Source: Bacteroidales bacterium (GTDB taxonomy: Bacteria > Bacteroidota > Bacteroidia > Bacteroidales > WCHB1-69). From it: a stretch of DNA of 64,000 bases. Both the position numbers and the translations under genes were made by a program. Positions 1-8,515 of this stretch are shown one piece after another (position 1 is the first letter of the stretch; each line of letters begins with the position of its first letter). The stretch lies in assembly GCA_023229985.1 (NCBI GenBank), contig JALNYF010000002.1:4650-68649 (forward strand), read 5' to 3'. The notes under the pieces are model-generated. The model had not been told where the DNA came from. It did no database searches and saw only the letters and a program-made list of their open reading frames with translations.

Positions 1-381
1 TGCAGGAATAATGAATCCGGCACCCGACATGCTTTCTGCTCCTCCCGCAATGATAATGTCGGCATTTCCAACTCGAATGGAATCAAAACCGTTCATAACA
101 GCTTTCATTCCACTACCACAAATCATATTGATACCATAAGCAGGAACTTCGTATGGTATTCCGGCATTCACTGAAATTTGACGAGCAACACCTTGAAGCT
201 GACCAGCCATCAAAACATTCCCAACAATCACTTCATCCACATCTGAAGCTTTAACTTTTGTGTCACTTAAAATTGTTTCAACTACTTTAGCTCCAAATGA
301 AGCAACAGGAATAGTTGATAATGAACCTAAAAATTTTCCAATTGCAGTTCTTTTTGCTGCTACAATATATACTTTTTCCAT
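1..381 (-). CDS. acetyl-CoA C-acetyltransferase (thiolase), N-terminal part
   Basis: Partial gene: the first 127 codons are present and the rest lies beyond the left window edge. The translation begins MEKVYIVAAKRTAIGKF, the typical start of type II thiolases, and has the active-site cysteine in NMICGSGMKAV (Cys88), followed by IIAGGAESMSGAG. Thiolases of this family condense two acetyl-CoA to acetoacetyl-CoA or run the reverse reaction. The gene lies 147 bp downstream of a CoA-transferase subunit B on the same strand, so a role in acetoacetate/butyrate-type metabolism or ketone-body use is likely (inference). The start is the ATG at 381; there is no better upstream start in frame. The exact substrate (acetoacetyl-CoA versus longer 3-ketoacyl-CoA) cannot be decided from this part. 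Confidence 0.9.
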   Translation of the reverse strand, partial: MEKVYIVAAKRTAIGKFLGSLSTIPVASFGAKVVETILSDTKVKASDVDEVIVGNVLMAGQLQGVARQISVNAGIPYEVPAYGINMICGSGMKAVMNGFDSIRVGNADIIIAGGAESMSGAGFIIPA

Positions 382-426
382 TTACTTATGTTTTTTAAAT
401 TAATATTTCTTATAAAAGTTTAGTTC

Positions 427-467
427 AAAAAAGTCAATCATAATTGAAAATGAGTGTCGACTTTTTT
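427..467 (-). terminator. possible weak terminator hairpin
   Basis: Nine-base complementary arms (AAAAAAGTC at 427-435 and GACTTTTTT at 459-467) enclose a 23-nt loop between the CoA-transferase and the thiolase genes. On the minus strand the right-hand product ends in a T run. The loop is long and the stem AT-rich, so it may only partly separate the two genes. Confidence 0.3.
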
Positions 468-528
468 AAAACATATCAATAATATTTTGAATATATCAGT
501 TTTTATAGACGGGATTTATTATTTGTTT

Positions 529-1191
529 TTATGATAATTGCATTGGTTTTAAATCTTCTGCAATAATTAAAGTTGCTTCAGTAGCCTTTTGCACTTGTTC
601 AACGGTAAATTCGGGGTTAATTTCTTTCAAAACGATGCCTTTTGGAGTGATTTCCATCACGCCCATTTCGGTAACGATAAGATTTACCTGACCTTTTGCA
701 GTAAGCGGCAAGGTGCATTTCTTTAATATTTTAGGACTTCCTTTAGCGGTATGTTCCATTGCCAAGATGACTTTTTTGGCACCGACGAGCAGGTCCATGG
801 CACCGCCCATGCCGGGGGTTAATTTTCCGGGGATCATCCAGTTTGCCAAGTCGCCTTGTTCATCTACCTGCATAGCTCCCAAGATGGTAGCGTTCACGTG
901 ACCGCCGCGAATGATTCCGAAAGAGGTATCGGAGCCGAAACTTGCTGCACCCGGGAGTGCCGTAATGTAACCGCCGCCCGCATTCACCAAGTTTTCATCT
1001 TCTTCGCCCTCGGCCGGAGTGGGTCCCATACCCAATAATCCATTTTCGGATTGTAACGTAACGTGCACATCTTGAGCTAAATAGTTCGGAACTAAGGTCG
1101 GTAACCCGATTCCTAAATTGACAACGTCGCCATCGTGAAGCTCCATGGCTACGCGTTTGGCAATGACCTCTCTAATTTGATTTTTATCCAT
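529..1191 (-). CDS. CoA-transferase subunit B (3-oxoacid / acetoacetate type)
   Basis: 220 aa, full length for the beta subunit of two-subunit family I CoA-transferases (ScoB/AtoA/CtfB). The catalytic glutamate motif SENGLLGMGP is present (Glu49), as is NLGIGLPTLVPNYL near the N terminus and the glycine-rich LTPGMGGAMDLLVGAKKVI segment. The enzyme moves CoA between acyl groups such as acetoacetate and succinate, acetate or butyrate; the donor cannot be told from sequence. It needs an alpha subunit, normally encoded directly upstream. Here the upstream neighbour is a GNAT gene and a promoter motif lies at 1303-1310, so subunit B is transcribed alone or with the thiolase. The alpha gene must be elsewhere, perhaps beyond the left edge. 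Confidence 0.9.
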   Translation of the reverse strand: MDKNQIREVIAKRVAMELHDGDVVNLGIGLPTLVPNYLAQDVHVTLQSENGLLGMGPTPAEGEEDENLVNAGGGYITALPGAASFGSDTSFGIIRGGHVNATILGAMQVDEQGDLANWMIPGKLTPGMGGAMDLLVGAKKVILAMEHTAKGSPKILKKCTLPLTAKGQVNLIVTEMGVMEITPKGIVLKEINPEFTVEQVQKATEATLIIAEDLKPMQLS

Positions 1192-1302
1192 GAAAATTAG
1201 TTTTATGTTTATATTTTATAATATTTTTTGTGACATAATTACTTTATTATCACGCCGTTTCCTATTAATTACGAGCGCGTGAACCTACCTCCAATTAGCG
1301 TG

Positions 1303-1310
1303 CAAAGGTA
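1303..1310 (-). promoter_or_regulatory. Bacteroidota -7 promoter motif for CoA-transferase
   Basis: TACCTTTG on the minus strand matches the TAnnTTTG -7 consensus of the Bacteroidota primary sigma factor. It lies 112 bp upstream of the start codon, giving a leader of about 105 nt. The following bases CACGCTAATT recur exactly after the bamA promoter. The leader contains a short dyad (TCACGC at 1250-1255, GCGTGA at 1277-1282). Confidence 0.6.
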
Positions 1311-1361
1311 AGTAAAACTTTTGAAATAAGGGATACCCATTCAATATTTTTTTCTTTTGTA

Positions 1362-1823
1362 TCAAGGCAATGACTCATTTTTTATCATTTCCATGTACGG
1401 GAGCTCTTTATAGCCGCATTTGAGGTACATTTTGATGGCTTCTTCATTCTCTTTTTCTACTTCCAACCTCAAAACGCAATTCGGAAATCTCTTTTCGATA
1501 TCATCAAAAAAATAGCTTCCGATTCCCTGCCCGCGATATTCAGGTTTTAGATAAAGGTCTTCTATCCAGATACATAACTTGCCAAATTCGGTAGAAAAGC
1601 TCTTGGCAATCATCGCATATCCTTGAATTATTCCTTGATTTTCAAAAATAAAACCCTCTAAGAAAGGGCAATCGTTGATGCAGTTACGGATGTCGTTTTG
1701 AAAAATTTCATTTGAGCCGTTGCTCAAAACTGCGGGCGAAGCATAGAAAACCTGCATCATTTTCATGACTGCCGCTTCGTCGCCGGCAACCATCGCTCGA
1801 ATAGTTGTAATTGCTTGTTTCAT
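1362..1823 (-). CDS. GNAT family N-acetyltransferase
   Basis: 153 aa, one GNAT domain. The acetyl-CoA pyrophosphate-binding motif A is seen as PEYRGQGIGSYFFDDI (R97-G-Q-G-I-G102), preceded by the beta-strand IWIEDLYLKP and followed by the C-terminal LRLEVEKENEEAIKMYLKCGY typical of small-molecule or protein N-acetyltransferases. The substrate is unknown. The gene is monocistronic: a promoter motif lies about 110 bp upstream and a separate promoter serves the downstream CoA-transferase. No link to the CoA-transferase is indicated beyond adjacency. Confidence 0.85.
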   Translation of the reverse strand: MKQAITTIRAMVAGDEAAVMKMMQVFYASPAVLSNGSNEIFQNDIRNCINDCPFLEGFIFENQGIIQGYAMIAKSFSTEFGKLCIWIEDLYLKPEYRGQGIGSYFFDDIEKRFPNCVLRLEVEKENEEAIKMYLKCGYKELPYMEMIKNESLP

Positions 1824-1932
1824 AAAAGTTGATAATCTTATTATGTTGAAGGAGCATTTTTTATTAATAGGTTGGATACGAACTACAAGAATTGAAGGAG
1901 TTGGATAGTTTTCAGCGTTCCTATTGAATCGG

Positions 1933-1940
1933 CAAAGTTA
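1933..1940 (-). promoter_or_regulatory. -7 promoter motif for GNAT gene
   Basis: TAACTTTG on the minus strand fits TAnnTTTG and lies 110 bp upstream of the GNAT start codon. No convincing -33 TTTG was identified. Confidence 0.5.
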
Positions 1941-2249
1941 CGAATAATAACGATGTATATTGGGGAGAAACTTCATTTTTGAGACAAAATTTGAATATGG
2001 AAGAACCATTAAATGATTTCTACCACTATTTGCATTCGGGATTATCATCTCGTCTTGATTGTTTTGTTACTTTGTATCATTAGAGAAAGTAAAGAAAAGA
2101 GAGATTTAATGACTTAAAAACAAATAATTTCTAATTATCTTGCATCATTAAAATTTTAAGTAAATAAAACAACCAAAGATGTACTTTTTTGCTCTCATTT
2201 AAGGATGAATATATTTTCAATTATGTGTTCAAGATTACAAAAAATCACG

Positions 2250-2257
2250 TACATTTG
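2250..2257 (+). promoter_or_regulatory. -7 promoter motif for subtilase gene
   Basis: TACATTTG, followed by CAGCCTCAAA, lies 20 bp upstream of the ATG at 2277. Because this promoter sits inside the longer open frame that begins at 2205, it argues for the 2277 start. Fifteen bases (2253-2267) are identical to those at the tRNA-Pro promoter (52509-52523). Confidence 0.65.
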
Positions 2258-2276
2258 CAGCCTCAAAAAATATGGT

Positions 2277-3956
2277 ATGAAAAGAATAGTTTTAACGATT
2301 GGTCTTCTTTTTTCATTATGGTTGGTGAGCGCGCAAGCACCGGCAAAATATTGGGTACAGTTTAAAGATAAAGCTCATTCCACGTACTCTGTTGACCGCC
2401 CGTCGGAGTTCCTATCCGATCGTGCTATACAAAAAAGACAAAAATTCAATATCTCTATCACAGAGCAAGATTTGCCTGTCAGTCAGCATTATATCAAGGA
2501 ATTACTCTCCATTGATTCTACCATGGTGCTTTTTACGCAGTCGAAATGGTTGAATGGTGTGACAGTTTATTGTGTAACGGAAAACATAGCGGAAAAGATT
2601 AGTAGTTTGCCTTTTGTAGTTGCTTGTGAGCGGACCATTTCGATGAAAAAAGTGGAGAATTTTGATTATCCGTATTATGAGTATAAACAAGGAAAGTTAG
2701 CTAGCGAGCCCATTATTAAGGGTCACAATTTTGATTATGGCTATTCCGAATTTCAGATGGCAGTTAATAATGCGCAGTGGTTGCACAGAATCGGTGCTTG
2801 TGGCGAGGGCATGTTGATGGTAGTGATGGATGCCGGTTTTTGCAATGTTCCTAAAATTGGACATTTTGATGCGCTTCGTCAGGAAGGACGGCTGTTGGGC
2901 GTTCGCAATTTTGTGCAACCCGGGCGTACTGTTTTTGGCTCCGAATCGCATGGAACGAATGTATTGTCCTGCATTGCTTCCTATAAACCCGGCGAATTGA
3001 TAGGAACGGCTCCGAAAGCATCGTTCTTTTTAGCTCAAACTGAAGACAGCCGTACCGAGAATTTAGTTGAAGAAGATAATTGGGTTGCTGGCGTTGAATG
3101 GGCAGACAGTTTGGGTTGCGATGTACTTAACTCTTCATTAGGGTACACGAAATTTGATGATACCCTCGTAAAACGCAGTTTCGAGGATTTGAACGGAAAG
3201 GTAAGCCGCGCTTCGCAAGCCGCTACCATCGCCGCATCGAAAGGAATGATTATCTGCAAAAGTGCCGGAAATGAAGGTAGCGGCGATTGGCATTATCTCG
3301 GTTTCCCGGCTGATGCTCAAGATGTTATTACTGTGGGAGCTGTCGATTACCAAGGACAACCGGCTTCTTTTTCATCGTTCGGCCCTACTGCCGACGGTCG
3401 CGTAAAGCCCGATGCAGCTGCTGTTGGACAAAATACCTTTGTTTGTAATATCAACGGGTATACCGACAACGCAAGTGGAACGTCCTTCTCATCACCACTT
3501 TTATCGGGTATGGTTACCTGTCTCTGGCAATTATTCCCCGATAAATCCAATTATGAAATTATGGAGGCCGTTCGTCTTAGTGGAGCGAATTATTTACATC
3601 CAACAGCCGAATTGGGCTACGGAATTACCAATTTCCTGGTGGCACATAACTATCTAGCTCAATCCGCTTCCAAGGAGGATTTGGTGTTTCTTTTCGTCAA
3701 TAGCGTAACCCGAAAATCTTCGGTGGGAGTATATTTGAAATCAAACAATACGACCGATTTTACCGTTGATTTGTCTTTATTAGGTAGTGACAAAATTATT
3801 CATAAAGAATACACCATTAAACGCGGGCAAGAAAAGAGTCTAAAACTTAAAGTGCCTAAATTGCCCAAAGGTGAAAATAATGCTTTGGTTATAGTTAAAG
3901 TGAATGATTTGACTTGTCAAACTTCTTACGTGATGTATCTTGGTTTGGTTAAATAG
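2277..3956 (+). CDS. subtilisin-like serine protease (S8), secreted
   Basis: 559 aa with a signal peptide (MKRIVLTIGLLFSLWLVSAQA) and a subtilase domain. The catalytic triad is visible: Asp185 in VVMDAGF, His225 in SESHGTNVLS and Ser403 in GTSFSSPLLSGM, with the oxyanion Asn332 in SAGNEGSG. The roughly 150-residue N-terminal part resembles a propeptide/inhibitor region, and the C terminus is a beta-rich domain of about 100 residues without a clear T9SS sorting signal. The open frame extends upstream to 2205, but the promoter at 2250-2257 and the signal peptide beginning at 2277 decide the start. It is followed after 26 bp by a GWxTD-domain gene, probably in the same transcript. The substrate is unknown; an extracytoplasmic protease is secure. 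Confidence 0.9.
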   Translation: MKRIVLTIGLLFSLWLVSAQAPAKYWVQFKDKAHSTYSVDRPSEFLSDRAIQKRQKFNISITEQDLPVSQHYIKELLSIDSTMVLFTQSKWLNGVTVYCVTENIAEKISSLPFVVACERTISMKKVENFDYPYYEYKQGKLASEPIIKGHNFDYGYSEFQMAVNNAQWLHRIGACGEGMLMVVMDAGFCNVPKIGHFDALRQEGRLLGVRNFVQPGRTVFGSESHGTNVLSCIASYKPGELIGTAPKASFFLAQTEDSRTENLVEEDNWVAGVEWADSLGCDVLNSSLGYTKFDDTLVKRSFEDLNGKVSRASQAATIAASKGMIICKSAGNEGSGDWHYLGFPADAQDVITVGAVDYQGQPASFSSFGPTADGRVKPDAAAVGQNTFVCNINGYTDNASGTSFSSPLLSGMVTCLWQLFPDKSNYEIMEAVRLSGANYLHPTAELGYGITNFLVAHNYLAQSASKEDLVFLFVNSVTRKSSVGVYLKSNNTTDFTVDLSLLGSDKIIHKEYTIKRGQEKSLKLKVPKLPKGENNALVIVKVNDLTCQTSYVMYLGLVK

Positions 3957-3982
3957 TATTAAGAAATTTTTAGATTGTATCA

Positions 3983-5467
3983 ATGAAAAAAATAGTAATT
4001 CTTCTCTTCGTATTTTTAGCTTCAATAGAGCTTAACGGACAATATTTGTTGGGTATCTTGAATTATAATGCTTTCTCTACGGCAAAGATGGAATCCTTCA
4101 TCGAATTTCAATTTATGATTGATGGGAAAACAACCCGCTATGTTTTAAATGAAAATCATAAATATTTTTCGGAAGTCGAAATAATCGTGAATATCAATCA
4201 AAAAAAATCGGCGTTGCAGAAAGATTCTTTGATAGAAACCATTCATTATATATTGATGAGTGAAGAATTTGAAGATTCTATACAAAAAACCAAGCCCTAT
4301 TTTATGGATATTCAAAATGTTAAAGTTCCGAACGGCGATTATGAGCTTAGCTTTTACATTAAAGATGTGCACGATACAACGAAAGTGATTAAATATATTG
4401 ACTTTTTGCAGGTTCATTTTCCGAAGGACAAAATTGGTTTATCGGGTTTATCCTTGTGGCAAACGTTTAATGCAACGGGCGAGGGCGGCATTTACGATAA
4501 ATACGGCTATTCGGTAACGCCTTTGTTTAATAATTTCGCGCCCGAATCGGTGTATGCTTTACCGATAACGCTCGAAATTTATAATGCCCAAAAAATCTTT
4601 GGAGATGATGCCGATTTTCTGGTTAGAGCGTCAATTGTTCCTGCTGACTTGTTTATCCGCGGGGACAAGGAATATGTTGAATACCGCAAGATGAAGTCTA
4701 AAGAGGTGATAGTCTTTTTACATCAATTCAATATTTTTGGCTTATCATCGGGAAATTATAACGTGGTAGTGGAAATATTAGATATCGATTCCAATGTGAT
4801 GGGAAAGGCAAGTGCCTTTTTGCAACGCAGTAATCCATCGGTGAAATTGGATTTAAAGAATTATGATAACGTAATCATTGATAGTACTTTTGTGGAAAAA
4901 ATTACCGATATGAAGGTGATGCAGGAGTATGTTGCTTCGTTATATCCGATTGGCACGGTTACAGAACAAGAGTTCTTTTATCAGCGCATGAAAAATGTTC
5001 CGATTGAACGATTGCAAAAATTCTTTTATTCTTTCTGGGCGAAACGCTCACCCACCGACCCGCAAGGAGCGTGGGAGGCGTATCATAAAAAAGTGCAATA
5101 TGTCCAAGCACATTATGGAAGTCCGGTTATACAAGGCTTTCGCACCGACCGCGGACGCGTTTACCTCAAATATGGCGAACCTACCAGCGTTACCGAAGTC
5201 CCCTTTGACCCACAGTCTTATCCTTATGAAATATGGCACTATTATGTGATTGGGGAACAAACCAACGTGAAATTTATCTTCTATAATCGCGACTTGATAT
5301 CCAATAACTATGAATTGCTGCATTCCGATATGATTGGGGAAACTTATGACCCTGCTTGGCAAATGAGATTGGTTAAGCGCCTCGATCCTTCTGCGAATCC
5401 CGACGTTACTAAGCCGAATGATTATTGGGGAGGTGAGGCAGATGATCAATATCGTTACAATAAATAG
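3983..5467 (+). CDS. GWxTD domain-containing exported protein
   Basis: 494 aa with a signal peptide (MKKIVILLFVFLASIELNGQ). The C-terminal part matches the GWxTD domain found in Bacteroidota and Acidobacteria: LQKFFYSFWAKRSPTDP, then GFRTDRGRVYLKYGEP at 385-400, where Phe replaces the name-giving Trp. The approximately 300-residue N-terminal region looks beta-rich and has no recognised domain. The biochemical role of this family is not known to me. It lies between a secreted protease and a sugar transferase (6 bp gap downstream), so an envelope or polysaccharide-related function is possible but is only inference. Confidence 0.8.
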   Translation: MKKIVILLFVFLASIELNGQYLLGILNYNAFSTAKMESFIEFQFMIDGKTTRYVLNENHKYFSEVEIIVNINQKKSALQKDSLIETIHYILMSEEFEDSIQKTKPYFMDIQNVKVPNGDYELSFYIKDVHDTTKVIKYIDFLQVHFPKDKIGLSGLSLWQTFNATGEGGIYDKYGYSVTPLFNNFAPESVYALPITLEIYNAQKIFGDDADFLVRASIVPADLFIRGDKEYVEYRKMKSKEVIVFLHQFNIFGLSSGNYNVVVEILDIDSNVMGKASAFLQRSNPSVKLDLKNYDNVIIDSTFVEKITDMKVMQEYVASLYPIGTVTEQEFFYQRMKNVPIERLQKFFYSFWAKRSPTDPQGAWEAYHKKVQYVQAHYGSPVIQGFRTDRGRVYLKYGEPTSVTEVPFDPQSYPYEIWHYYVIGEQTNVKFIFYNRDLISNNYELLHSDMIGETYDPAWQMRLVKRLDPSANPDVTKPNDYWGGEADDQYRYNK

Positions 5468-5473
5468 TTCGCT

Positions 5474-6064
5474 ATGAAGCGCCTTTTCGATGTCTCTGCT
5501 TCGGTTTTCGCATGCCTGCTTCTTTTGCCTTTCTTTTTTGTGATTTCTTTGATAATAATGCTGGAATCAAGAGGCGGTATTTATTATTCTCAACAAAGAG
5601 TAGGGAAGAATAATAAGGATTTTAAATTGCTGAAATTCAGAACTATGAGAGTTGGATCTGATCAACATGGTTTGCTGACCGTTGGCGATAAAGACGCACG
5701 TATTACCCGTTTTGGCTATTTCCTCCGAAAATTCAAATTGGACGAATTGCCGCAACTCTTCAATATTCTCAAGGGTGACATGAGTATTGTCGGACCAAGA
5801 CCGGAAGTGAGAAAGTATGTGGATTTATACGATGTTCGGCAGCGTCAGGTTCTCTCTGTTCTGCCGGGGTTGACCGATTATGCCTCTTTGGCTTATATTT
5901 CTGAAAGTGAAATCTTGTCCGCCAGCGATGATCCCGAACAAACCTATATTGATGAAATTATGCCGCGCAAAATTGAACTTAACTTGAAATATATTCAAAA
6001 TCAAGGAATGATCGAAGATTTGAAAATTATTTTTAAAACGCTGTTCTCAATTTTGAAAAAATAG
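5474..6064 (+). CDS. initiating sugar (phospho)transferase
   Basis: 196 aa, the compact core of the bacterial sugar transferase family (WbaP/PglC/EpsL C-terminal type). Features seen: an N-terminal hydrophobic reentrant helix (residues 8-30), QQRVGKNNKDFKLLKFRTM, then KLDELPQLFNILKGDMSIVGPRPE with the conserved DELPQ and GPRPE signatures, and LPGLTDYASL. Such enzymes move a sugar-1-phosphate from a nucleotide sugar to undecaprenyl phosphate at the inner membrane, starting glycan assembly. No other glycosyltransferases are adjacent, so the glycan is unknown. The start ATG at 5474 lies 6 bp after the upstream stop, suggesting co-transcription with the GWxTD gene. Confidence 0.9.
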   Translation: MKRLFDVSASVFACLLLLPFFFVISLIIMLESRGGIYYSQQRVGKNNKDFKLLKFRTMRVGSDQHGLLTVGDKDARITRFGYFLRKFKLDELPQLFNILKGDMSIVGPRPEVRKYVDLYDVRQRQVLSVLPGLTDYASLAYISESEILSASDDPEQTYIDEIMPRKIELNLKYIQNQGMIEDLKIIFKTLFSILKK

Positions 6065-6080
6065 ACTTATCAATATTTGT

Positions 6081-6851
6081 TTAGATTTTTGTAAAAATCC
6101 GCTCAACATTCAGTGTGGTGATTTCAGCCACTTTTTCAACGGAAGTTTCAAAGATGTCAGCAATTTTATTGGCAATGAGGGGAATTTTATCACTTTCGTT
6201 TCGCTGTCCGCGATAAGGGGTAGGGGATAAAAACGGGGCGTCGGTTTCCAATGCAATATTCTCTAAACCAACATGTTTAACAATATCTTGTAGTTTGTTG
6301 TTCTTGAATGTAACCACTCCGCCTATCCCTAAAATAAACCCGAATTTAATTGCCCACTCTGCTTCTTGAATGCCGCCTGAAAAACAGTGCAGAATACCTT
6401 TCAGTCCGCAATGTTCAAATTGTTTAAGAATCTCCAAAGATTCGTTATAGGCGTCGCGAATGTGAATGGAAAGAGGAAGTCCCGTCTCTTTTGCCCACTG
6501 TAGTTGGGTATAAAAGCACTCTTTTTGTGCGTCTAAAAAGTCGCTGTCGTGAAATAAATCAATTCCGATTTCGCCAATTCCAACCACGCGCGAATCGTTC
6601 AGATAAGTATGCAGAATTGCCAATTCTTCTCGATAGTTTTCGGCGACATCGGTTGGATGCAACCCAATGAGCGGGAACAAGTGCGTGGGATATGCATCTG
6701 TCGCTTCAAATATGTCGTTGAGCGTGGGTGTGGAAACGGAAGGTAAAATGACTTTAGTTACATTCGCATCAATGGCGCGCTGAATCACTTCCGCTAAATC
6801 GTCAGGATAATATTCTTTGTAAAGATGTGCGTGAGAATCAATAAAATACAT
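6081..6851 (-). CDS. tatD: TatD family metal-dependent hydrolase
   Basis: 256 aa, full length for TatD-type DNases (TIM-barrel amidohydrolase fold). Metal ligands are seen: His7 and His9 in DSHAHL, Glu94 in GIGEIGID, His130 in SIHIRD, His155 in LHCFSGG and Asp204 in ETDAPFLSP. Family members show 3'-5' exonuclease activity and have been linked to DNA repair and quality control. It is the last gene of the minus-strand run, 3 bp after an OmpH paralogue, and faces the sugar transferase tail to tail with only 16 bp between; no terminator is visible there. Confidence 0.92.
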   Translation of the reverse strand: MYFIDSHAHLYKEYYPDDLAEVIQRAIDANVTKVILPSVSTPTLNDIFEATDAYPTHLFPLIGLHPTDVAENYREELAILHTYLNDSRVVGIGEIGIDLFHDSDFLDAQKECFYTQLQWAKETGLPLSIHIRDAYNESLEILKQFEHCGLKGILHCFSGGIQEAEWAIKFGFILGIGGVVTFKNNKLQDIVKHVGLENIALETDAPFLSPTPYRGQRNESDKIPLIANKIADIFETSVEKVAEITTLNVERIFTKI

Positions 6852-6854
6852 GAA

Positions 6855-7373
6855 CTATTGAATACCTAATTTGAGTTTTACTTGAGCAGTAATGTCTTCA
6901 CTATCTGCATAGAATGAGAGAGAAGCGGTATCAAAAATGTAGGTATAATGATTCTCTTTGCCGATTTCGGTGATGGCATCTTTCAATCTTTTTTGAATGG
7001 GTGCCAATAGTTCGCTTTGTTTAGTCAGAAGAGTATTTTGTGCTGTCTCTGAGAAGGTTTGTATGCGGGTGTACATTGTTTCCAATTCTTGTTGCTTGAC
7101 TTGTGCAACAGCTTGAGAATAAGTGGCTTGTTTACGATTAAAATCTTCGTATTTCGTTTGAAATTCGTTTTGCATTTGAGTTGCTTCAGCTTCTAATTCA
7201 GCTCTTAGTTGATTAATTTGGTTTTGAGCCGTATCAACTCCCGGCATGGATAAAAGCATGGCTTCGTAGTCTAAATGTCCAAATTTAACTTTCCCCTGTG
7301 CTGATAAATTTACGGCAGACGAGCTAAGAATGAGAACCGCGATGAAGCAAATATATTGAATGTTTTTTTTCAT
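6855..7373 (-). CDS. OmpH/Skp-like periplasmic chaperone, paralogue 3
   Basis: 172 aa with a signal peptide. The body is a long glutamine-, glutamate- and lysine-rich helical region (about residues 45-135) predicted to form the coiled-coil tentacles of Skp, flanked by beta strands VKFGHLDYEAMLLSMPGVD and YTYIFDTASLSFYADSEDIT. Skp-type proteins hold unfolded outer-membrane proteins in the periplasm and deliver them to BamA. It is the third of three tandem ompH-like genes downstream of bamA, 15 bp after the previous one. Specific clients are unknown. Confidence 0.85.
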   Translation of the reverse strand: MKKNIQYICFIAVLILSSSAVNLSAQGKVKFGHLDYEAMLLSMPGVDTAQNQINQLRAELEAEATQMQNEFQTKYEDFNRKQATYSQAVAQVKQQELETMYTRIQTFSETAQNTLLTKQSELLAPIQKRLKDAITEIGKENHYTYIFDTASLSFYADSEDITAQVKLKLGIQ

Positions 7374-7388
7374 ATCCGATGAGGTAAA

Positions 7389-7889
7389 TTATTTTAAGAT
7401 TCCGAGTTTCTTTTTCACTAAGGGAGTAATATCCTCACCGCCGTCAGCATATAACAAGGTGGCTTGTTCAAAAACGTAAGTAAAACCGTTTTCTTTGGAA
7501 ACTGCTGTGATTGCCTCTTTAATTTTATCTTCAAAAGGTTGCATCAGTTCAATTTGTTTGGCTTGTAAATCGTTTTGGGCGTTATTTTGAAACTCTTGAA
7601 TTCTATTTTGGAGGTCAATTAATTCTTGTTCGCGAAGTTTGCGCACGGCTTGAGACATTGTGCCGGCTTCTTGGTCGAATTTTGCGGTTTTAGCTTGAAG
7701 GTCAGCCACCATAGTGTTTCCATATTCTCTTAATTCATTTTGAAAGGCTTCAAATTTGATTTTAATAGAGTCAGTCCCGGGCATAACATCAAAAACAGCT
7801 TGGGAATTGATATGACCGTACTTTTGAGCTTGAACAGTAAAAGTACCCAACAAAAGGGCGGCGAACAGTAATAATAATGATTTTTTCAT
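7389..7889 (-). CDS. OmpH/Skp-like periplasmic chaperone, paralogue 2
   Basis: 166 aa, signal peptide MKKSLLLLFAALLLGTFTVQAQ, then KYGHINSQAVFDVMPGTDSI, a long charged helical middle and a closing FTYVFEQATLLYADGGEDIT segment. The architecture matches OmpH/Skp. It is closer to paralogue 3 than to paralogue 1 (shared MPG-D start and DIT(P/A)-VK-KLGI end). Located 28 bp downstream of paralogue 1 in the bamA operon. Confidence 0.87.
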   Translation of the reverse strand: MKKSLLLLFAALLLGTFTVQAQKYGHINSQAVFDVMPGTDSIKIKFEAFQNELREYGNTMVADLQAKTAKFDQEAGTMSQAVRKLREQELIDLQNRIQEFQNNAQNDLQAKQIELMQPFEDKIKEAITAVSKENGFTYVFEQATLLYADGGEDITPLVKKKLGILK

Positions 7890-7917
7890 AATTGATTATA
7901 AATGATTGAGTTATAAA

Positions 7918-8454
7918 TTATTCTTCACTTTCTTCCTTTTCGGCGGAGATTCCTAATTTTTGCATGATTTGCTCATTGATGTCCCACTTGGGGTCGGCAT
8001 AGATGATGGTCATGGAACCGGCAACATCAAAGACAAAAGCATAACCTTTTTCTTTGGCATATTCATCGATGGCAGTAAAGACGCGGTCTTGGATAGGCTT
8101 AACCAATTCTTCTCTTTTTTTGAAGAGGTCACCGTCTTTTCCAAATCTTTTCTTTTGCATGTTTTTGGCATCTTGTTCGGCGGCAATGATCGCTTCTTCG
8201 CGTTTTTTCTTCATTCCGTCAGGAAGGGTAATTTGCTCAACTTGGTATTTCTTATACATTGAATCAATGGATTTGAATTGAGCTTCAATTTCTTTTTGCC
8301 ACTGGGCGGCAATTCTGTCTAATTCTGCTTGGGCTTCAACATAGTCTGGCATATTGCCCAAGATGTATTCGGAATCAATATAGGCATACTTTTGTCCAAA
8401 AACGGGCAAAAGCATTAAGCTAATGATAATGGTTATAAAAATGTTTTTTTTCAT
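7918..8454 (-). CDS. OmpH/Skp-like periplasmic chaperone, paralogue 1
   Basis: 178 aa, signal peptide ending at VFGQ, then KYAYIDSEYILGNMPDY, a typical OmpH opening. The middle is strongly charged and helical (about residues 40-130), followed by YAFVFDVAGSMTIIYADP and an acidic tail (AEKEESEE) not seen in the two downstream copies. It lies 61 bp after bamA on the same strand, the usual bam-skp pairing in Bacteroidota. Function as holdase for outer-membrane proteins is inferred from family. Confidence 0.88.
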   Translation of the reverse strand: MKKNIFITIIISLMLLPVFGQKYAYIDSEYILGNMPDYVEAQAELDRIAAQWQKEIEAQFKSIDSMYKKYQVEQITLPDGMKKKREEAIIAAEQDAKNMQKKRFGKDGDLFKKREELVKPIQDRVFTAIDEYAKEKGYAFVFDVAGSMTIIYADPKWDINEQIMQKLGISAEKEESEE

Positions 8455-8515
8455 AATTATTGTGTGTTTTGTTTATAACGTTGAATCGTTGTTTATATTT
8501 TAATTGTATAAAAAA

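Larger units (their letters stand above)
1824..2276. other. intergenic, divergent promoter region
   Basis: 453 bp between the divergent GNAT and subtilase genes. It holds a minus-strand promoter motif (1933-1940) and a plus-strand one (2250-2257). A 28-codon ORF (1997-2083, plus) has no recognisable features, and I do not call it as a gene. The tract 2090-2210 is very AT-rich. Confidence 0.6.

Noticed and set aside
1997..2083. 28-codon ORF between GNAT and subtilase
   Set aside because: No promoter, ribosome site or recognisable feature; a short open frame is expected by chance.
2205..2276. Upstream 24-codon extension of the subtilase gene
   Set aside because: A promoter motif (TACATTTG, 2250-2257) lies within it, and the signal peptide begins at 2277.
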